From: Betaproteobacteria bacterium
Lineage (GTDB): Bacteria > Pseudomonadota > Gammaproteobacteria > Burkholderiales > SG8-39
Length of the DNA stretch: 8,039 nucleotides
Assembly (NCBI GenBank): GCA_947467405.1
Contig: CANIIN010000100.1
Coordinates: 1-8,039, forward strand
Reading direction: 5' to 3'
Shown piece after piece: positions 4,436 to 8,039 of the stretch (positions within the stretch are counted from its first letter, which is position 1; each line of letters opens with the position of its first letter). Made by a program: the position numbers and the translations under genes. A model generated the notes under the pieces. It saw only the letters and a list, made by a program, of their open reading frames with translations, was not told where the DNA came from and did not search any database.

Positions 4436-5050
4436 ATGAAAAAATATCTCATCACCGGCCTGGTTGTCTGGATCCCCGTCGGCATCACCATCTGGGTGCT
4501 GAACGCGATCGTCAGCACCATGGACCAGACGCTGAAGCTGCTGCCGCTCGACTGGCTGCCGGAGCATCACATTCCCGGTCTCGGCGTGGTGCTGACCATC
4601 GTGGTCGTGCTGGTCACAGGCGTTGCCGCATCCAACATCCTGGGCCAGCGCCTGCTCGGTCTGTGGGAGGGCATCCTCAAGCGCATTCCGGTGGTGAACT
4701 CCATCTACGGCGGCGTGAAGCAGGTCAGCGACACGCTGTTCGCGCCGGGCGGCCAGGCCTTCCGCAAGGCCGTGCTGGTGCAGTACCCCCGCATGGGCAG
4801 CTGGACCATCGCCTTTCTCACCGGTGCGCCGGGGGGCGATGTGGTCAATCACCTGCCGGGCGATTACGTCAGCGTTTACGTGCCGACCACGCCGAACCCG
4901 ACCTCGGGCTTCTTCCTGATGATGCCCACGATCGACGTGATCGAACTCGACATGACGGTTGATGAAGCCCTCAAGTACGTGATCTCCATGGGCGTGGTGG
5001 TGCCGCATACGGTGCCGGTCGCCAAGATACGCAACGGACCGGTGGTCTGA
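4436..5050 (+). CDS. DUF502 family membrane protein
   Basis: A 204-residue inner-membrane protein of the DUF502 family, of unknown function. Two hydrophobic helices are visible, at about residues 4-26 (LITGLVVWIPVGITIWVL) and 49-68 (LGVVLTIVVVLVTG). Family landmarks follow: RIPVVNSIYGGVKQV (83-97) and PNPTSGFFLMMP (153-164). The rest is probably a soluble domain. The start is ATG at 4436, with no clear Shine-Dalgarno site. A longer overlapping frame from 4327 is a shadow. Its place between fmdB and aspS is commonly seen, and a cotranscription role rather than a shared biochemical pathway is the simplest reading. Confidence 0.92.
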   Translation: MKKYLITGLVVWIPVGITIWVLNAIVSTMDQTLKLLPLDWLPEHHIPGLGVVLTIVVVLVTGVAASNILGQRLLGLWEGILKRIPVVNSIYGGVKQVSDTLFAPGGQAFRKAVLVQYPRMGSWTIAFLTGAPGGDVVNHLPGDYVSVYVPTTPNPTSGFFLMMPTIDVIELDMTVDEALKYVISMGVVVPHTVPVAKIRNGPVV

Positions 5051-5079
5051 AAGCGATCACTTCACCAGCATCATCAGCG

Positions 5080-5098
5080 CGCCGCCATCAACGCGGCG
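5080..5098 (+). other. Hairpin in the aspS leader
   Basis: CGCCGC (5080-5085) and GCGGCG (5093-5098) form a perfect 6-bp stem with a 7-nt loop, about 30 nt before the aspS ATG. It could modulate aspS expression, but short GC stems are easy to find in this base composition. Confidence 0.3.
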
Positions 5099-5129
5099 AC
5101 ATTCCTTCCACTCCTCTGCAGGTTTTCCG

Positions 5130-6938
5130 ATGAGAACTCACTATTGCGGCAACGTCACCGCCGCCGACCTTGGCAAGACCGTCACCCTGTACGGCTGGGC
5201 GCATCGTCGCCGCGACCACGGCGGCGTCATCTTCATCGACCTGCGTGATCGCGAGGGCCTGGTGCAGGTGGTGAGCGATCCGGACCGCAAGGACACCTTC
5301 GCCAACGCCGAACGCATCCGCAACGAATACGTCGTCAAGCTAACGGGTCTGGTGCGCAAGCGCCCCGAGGGCACCACCAACGCCAACATGAAGAGCGGCG
5401 AGATCGAGGTGCTGGCGCATACGCTGGACATATTGAACGCCGCGCTCACGCCGCCGTTCCAGATCGACGACGAGAACATCTCCGAGAACGTGCGCCTGCA
5501 GCACCGCGTCATCGACCTGCGCCGTCCGCAGATGCAGAAGAACCTCATGCTGCGCTATCGCGTGGCCATGTCGGTGCGCAAGTACCTCGACGCGCAGGGC
5601 TTCGTGGACATCGAGACGCCCATGCTGACCAAGTCCACGCCGGAAGGCGCGCGCGACTACCTGGTGCCGTCGCGCGTGCATGACGGCCAGTTCTTCGCCC
5701 TGCCGCAGTCGCCGCAGTTGTTCAAGCAGATGCTGATGATGGCCGGCTTCGACCGCTACTACCAGATCACCAAGTGCTTCCGCGACGAAGACCTGCGCGC
5801 CGACCGTCAGCCCGAATTCACCCAGATCGACTGCGAGACCTCGTTCCTGGGCGAAGAAGAAATCCGCGGCATCTTCGAAGGCATGTTCCATTCGGTGTTC
5901 ACGGAAGCCATGGGCGTCGCCCTGCCGCAGCCGTTCCCGGTCATGCCCTATACCGAAGCCATGCACCTGTACGGCTCCGACAAGCCCGATCTGCGCATCA
6001 ACCTGACATTCACCGAACTCACCGACGTGATGAAGACGGTGGACTTCAAGGTGTTCTCCGGCCCCGCCACCACGCCGGGCGGCCGCGTCGCCGGCCTGCT
6101 GATCCCCAAGGGCAGCGAACTGACGCGCGGCGAGATCGACGCCTACACCGAGTTCGTCGGCATCTACGGCGCGAAGGGCCTGGCGTATATCAAGTTCAAC
6201 GACATCGCCAAGGGTCGCGAGGGCATGCAGTCGCCGATCGTGAAGAACCTGTCGGACGATGCGCTGAAGGCCATTGTCGAGCGCTCCGGCGCGAACGACG
6301 GTGACCTGATTTTCTTCGGCTCCGGCAAGGCCAAGGTGGTGAACGATGCCCTGGGCGCGCTGCGCGTCAAGATCGGCCACGACGCCTTCGGCAAGAAGCA
6401 CGGCCTGGCGACCTCGGAATGGCGTCCGCTGTGGGTGGTCGACTTCCCGATGTTCGAATACGACGACGACGCGAAACGCTGGAACGCCATGCACCATCCG
6501 TTCACCGCGCCCAAGGACGGCCATGAGGATTACCTCGAGACCGATCCGGGCAAGGCGGTGGCCAAGGCCTACGACATGGTGCTGAACGGCTGGGAACTCG
6601 GCGGTGGTTCGGTGCGTATCCATCGTGAAGAAGTGCAGAGCAAGGTGTTCCGCGCGCTCAACATCGGCGCCGAGGAGGCCAAGGTGAAGTTCGGCTTCCT
6701 GCTCGACGCGCTGCAGTACGGCGCGCCGCCGCACGGCGGCATCGCCTTCGGCCTGGATCGCATGGTGACGCTGATGACCGGTTCGGAATCGATCCGCGAC
6801 GTGATCGCCTTCCCCAAGACGCAACGCGCACAGTGCCTGCTGACCGACGCGCCGTCGGTGGTGGACGAGAAGCAACTGCGCGAACTGCACATCCGCCTGC
6901 GGAATGTGGATACAAGCGTCGACAAGCCCGCCGCCTGA
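5130..6938 (+). CDS. aspS: Aspartyl-tRNA synthetase (probably non-discriminating type)
   Basis: A class IIb synthetase charging tRNA-Asp, 602 residues, bacterial type with the GAD insertion domain. Order: N-terminal anticodon-binding OB fold (about 1-110); motif 1 region around FVDIETPMLTKSTPEGARDY (158-177); motif 2 FRDEDLRADRQPEF (217-230); GAD insertion roughly 285-420; motif 3 GIAFGLDRMVTL (537-548). The amino-acid site segment PQSPQLFKQ is at 192-200. H30 (RRRDHGG) and G81 (RPEG) occupy the positions where, from memory, Pseudomonas aeruginosa has the H31/G83 pair associated with charging both tRNA-Asp and tRNA-Asn, while E. coli has Leu and Lys. This predicts a dual-specificity enzyme working with the GatCAB amidotransferase. 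The start is ATG at 5130 with CAGG 7 nt upstream, giving the standard MRTHYCG N terminus. Confidence 0.98.
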   Translation: MRTHYCGNVTAADLGKTVTLYGWAHRRRDHGGVIFIDLRDREGLVQVVSDPDRKDTFANAERIRNEYVVKLTGLVRKRPEGTTNANMKSGEIEVLAHTLDILNAALTPPFQIDDENISENVRLQHRVIDLRRPQMQKNLMLRYRVAMSVRKYLDAQGFVDIETPMLTKSTPEGARDYLVPSRVHDGQFFALPQSPQLFKQMLMMAGFDRYYQITKCFRDEDLRADRQPEFTQIDCETSFLGEEEIRGIFEGMFHSVFTEAMGVALPQPFPVMPYTEAMHLYGSDKPDLRINLTFTELTDVMKTVDFKVFSGPATTPGGRVAGLLIPKGSELTRGEIDAYTEFVGIYGAKGLAYIKFNDIAKGREGMQSPIVKNLSDDALKAIVERSGANDGDLIFFGSGKAKVVNDALGALRVKIGHDAFGKKHGLATSEWRPLWVVDFPMFEYDDDAKRWNAMHHPFTAPKDGHEDYLETDPGKAVAKAYDMVLNGWELGGGSVRIHREEVQSKVFRALNIGAEEAKVKFGFLLDALQYGAPPHGGIAFGLDRMVTLMTGSESIRDVIAFPKTQRAQCLLTDAPSVVDEKQLRELHIRLRNVDTSVDKPAA

Positions 6939-6979
6939 CGGATGGGTTGCGTCATGATGGCAGGCGAGGCAAGGCATCG

Positions 6980-7351
6980 ATGAAGCGCATCCTGATCGCG
7001 TCCCTGGCCGCGCTCGCGCTGCTGCTCGCGCCGGCAGCGCCGGCACGCGGACCGGCCACCATCGATGCGACGGAAGTCCTCACGCTGTCGCAGTTGCCGC
7101 CCGAGGCGCGCACGACGCTCGATCTCATTCGCCGCGGCGGCCCGTTTCCGTATCCGCAGGACAACGCCACCTTCAGCAATCGCGAGCGCATCCTGCGTTC
7201 GCAGCCGCGCGGCTACTATCGCGAATACACCGTCGTGACGCCGGGGCTCAAGCATCGCGGCGCGCGGCGCATCATTGCCGGCGGCAATCCGCCGCGGGAA
7301 TTCTTCTATACGGAAGACCATTACCAGTCATTCCGTCGCATTCAGGAGTAG
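6980..7351 (+). CDS. Secreted barnase-type ribonuclease (N1/T1 family)
   Basis: A small microbial RNase of the barnase/T1 family that cleaves single-stranded RNA, preferably after G. The 123-residue product begins with a Sec signal peptide (MKRILIASLAALALLLAPAAPARG), so the mature domain of about 100 residues is exported. Expected active-site residues are present by position: E82 in YYREYTV (general base, as E73 of barnase), R96/R97 in GARRIIAG (R87) and H114 in YTEDHYQSF (general acid, H102). The segment FSNRERIL (65-72) is also typical. The ATG at 6980 has AAGG 5 nt upstream. It starts 41 nt after aspS and is followed 3 nt later by a barstar homologue, so toxin and inhibitor are coupled. 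The start upstream at 6833 is excluded because it lies in aspS. Confidence 0.9.
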   Translation: MKRILIASLAALALLLAPAAPARGPATIDATEVLTLSQLPPEARTTLDLIRRGGPFPYPQDNATFSNRERILRSQPRGYYREYTVVTPGLKHRGARRIIAGGNPPREFFYTEDHYQSFRRIQE

Positions 7352-7354
7352 TCG

Positions 7355-7795
7355 ATGAAAGCAGAATGGCTCAATGATGAAAAGCAGGCTGGCGTATTCC
7401 ACCTGCGTGCTGATGCGCGCGAATTTTCCGAAGCCGCCACCGCGGCCGGATTGAACGCCTATCGCCTCGACATCGGCCACGCGCACGACAAGAAGGATCT
7501 TCTTGTTCATGTGTCGAAGGCGATGAACTTCCCGGACACCTTCGGCGGCAACTGGGATGCCTTTGCCGACTGCCTGAAGGATCTGTCGTGGGCGCCGGCG
7601 CATGGAGCGGGCTGGGTGATCATCCTCGACAAGAGCAAGCACTTCTGTGCCGGGCATCACCACGAGTTCAAGGACGCCATGGATGTCATGGCCGAAGCGG
7701 CCGAGTTCTGGCGCGGGCAGGGCAAGGCGCTGTGGACGCTGATCTGCGGTCCGGATGGATGGCAATCCGGCTGGCCTGACTCGCCGGCTGTGTAG
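7355..7795 (+). CDS. Barstar-type ribonuclease inhibitor
   Basis: A cytoplasmic inhibitor expected to block the RNase encoded just upstream before it is exported. The 146-residue product lacks a signal peptide. The barstar core FPDTFGGNWDAFADCLKDL covers 59-77. D68 and D72 match barstar D35 and D39, which contact the RNase active site; the residue matching barstar W38 is A71. It is longer than classical barstar (about 90 residues), with an N-terminal extension and a Trp-rich tail (WTLICGPDGWQSGW), so it is a barstar-family relative. The ATG at 7355 has CAGGAG 6 nt upstream, within the end of the RNase gene, indicating coupled translation. The pair sits between aspS and nudB, genes that are neighbours in many gammaproteobacteria. 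Confidence 0.9.
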   Translation: MKAEWLNDEKQAGVFHLRADAREFSEAATAAGLNAYRLDIGHAHDKKDLLVHVSKAMNFPDTFGGNWDAFADCLKDLSWAPAHGAGWVIILDKSKHFCAGHHHEFKDAMDVMAEAAEFWRGQGKALWTLICGPDGWQSGWPDSPAV

Positions 7796-7896
7796 GTCCG
7801 GCGCCGTTTCATGGCGGTTTTCACGCGGGGGAAGTTGCCCGTAGATGCCCATCCAGAGCCGATCTTCAGGCATTCACTCCCCGAATCCCGATCCCG

Positions 7897-8039
7897 ATGA
7901 GCGACCCCAAACCCGCCTTCAAGATCCCGCGCTCGGTGCTGGTGGTGATCCACACCACCGACCTGCAAGTGCTGATGATGGAGCGCGCCGGCTGGCCGGG
8001 GTTCTGGCAATCGGTGACCGGCAGCCTCGATCGCGAGGA
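7897..8039 (+). CDS. nudB: NudB, dihydroneopterin triphosphate diphosphatase (N-terminal part, runs off the right edge)
   Basis: A Nudix hydrolase removing pyrophosphate from dihydroneopterin triphosphate in folate synthesis. Only 47 codons are present: MSDPKPAFKIPRSVLVVIH, then VLMMERAGWPGFWQSVTGSL. The last stretch is typical of NudB just before the Nudix box, which lies beyond the edge. The chosen ATG at 7897 follows a pyrimidine-rich leader without a good ribosome-binding site. The 101-nt gap after barstar holds nothing I recognise. nudB after aspS is a known gammaproteobacterial order, which strengthens the call. Confidence 0.87.
   Translation, partial: MSDPKPAFKIPRSVLVVIHTTDLQVLMMERAGWPGFWQSVTGSLDRE

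Noticed and set aside
4103..5008. A minus-strand open frame opposite fmdB and DUF502
   Set aside because: It spans two well-supported plus-strand genes and has shadow-like composition.
5340..7046. A 568-codon minus-strand open frame opposite aspS
   Set aside because: Rich in His, Arg, Ala and Gly with no motifs, it is the usual shadow of a GC-rich gene. aspS on the other strand is certain.
7796..7896. A small gene between barstar and nudB
   Set aside because: No start with a ribosome-binding site and no meaningful translation in the 101 nt.

Overview
The window looks like a chromosomal segment of a GC-rich proteobacterium. A gammaproteobacterium is most likely and a betaproteobacterium is possible. 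Two points support this: uvrA is divergent from an MFS transporter-ssb pair, and fmdB, a DUF502 membrane protein gene, aspS and nudB follow in order. The soxYZ pair hints at sulfur metabolism, and the AspRS residues hint at a lineage that makes Asn-tRNA by amidation. The species cannot be named from the sequence.

Layout: (1) 1-196, minus strand: the first 65 codons of uvrA. (2) 205-621, minus strand: a GxxExxY-family gene. It lies between imperfect terminal inverted repeats (208-236 and 641-667) built from 9- or 10-bp periodic CGCGGA units, so it looks like a compact inserted cassette separating uvrA from its probable original promoter region near 700. (3) 782-2788, plus strand: an MFS transporter with an extra C-terminal domain, then ssb. 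The gap between them is a 42-codon open frame bounded by two near-identical copies of the ssb ribosome-binding/stop/start block, with a 26-nt near-palindrome inside. (4) 2867-3700: soxY and soxZ, the periplasmic sulfur-carrier heterodimer, without other sox genes in view. (5) 3701-3930: a gene-free stretch with three inverted repeats and a perfect TATAAT box. (6) 3931-6938: fmdB with a tandem-repeat tail, DUF502 and aspS. (7) 6980-7795: a secreted barnase-type RNase and its barstar-type inhibitor, tightly coupled. (8) 7897-end: the start of nudB.

Most genes are housekeeping: excision repair, single-strand DNA binding, tRNA charging and folate precursor synthesis. The accessory elements are the GxxExxY cassette, the duplicated ssb start block, the soxYZ pair and the barnase/barstar pair. 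No tRNA, rRNA, CRISPR array or transposase is visible. I see no convincing wholly new multi-gene system. The best candidate for something under-described is the inverted-repeat GxxExxY unit.
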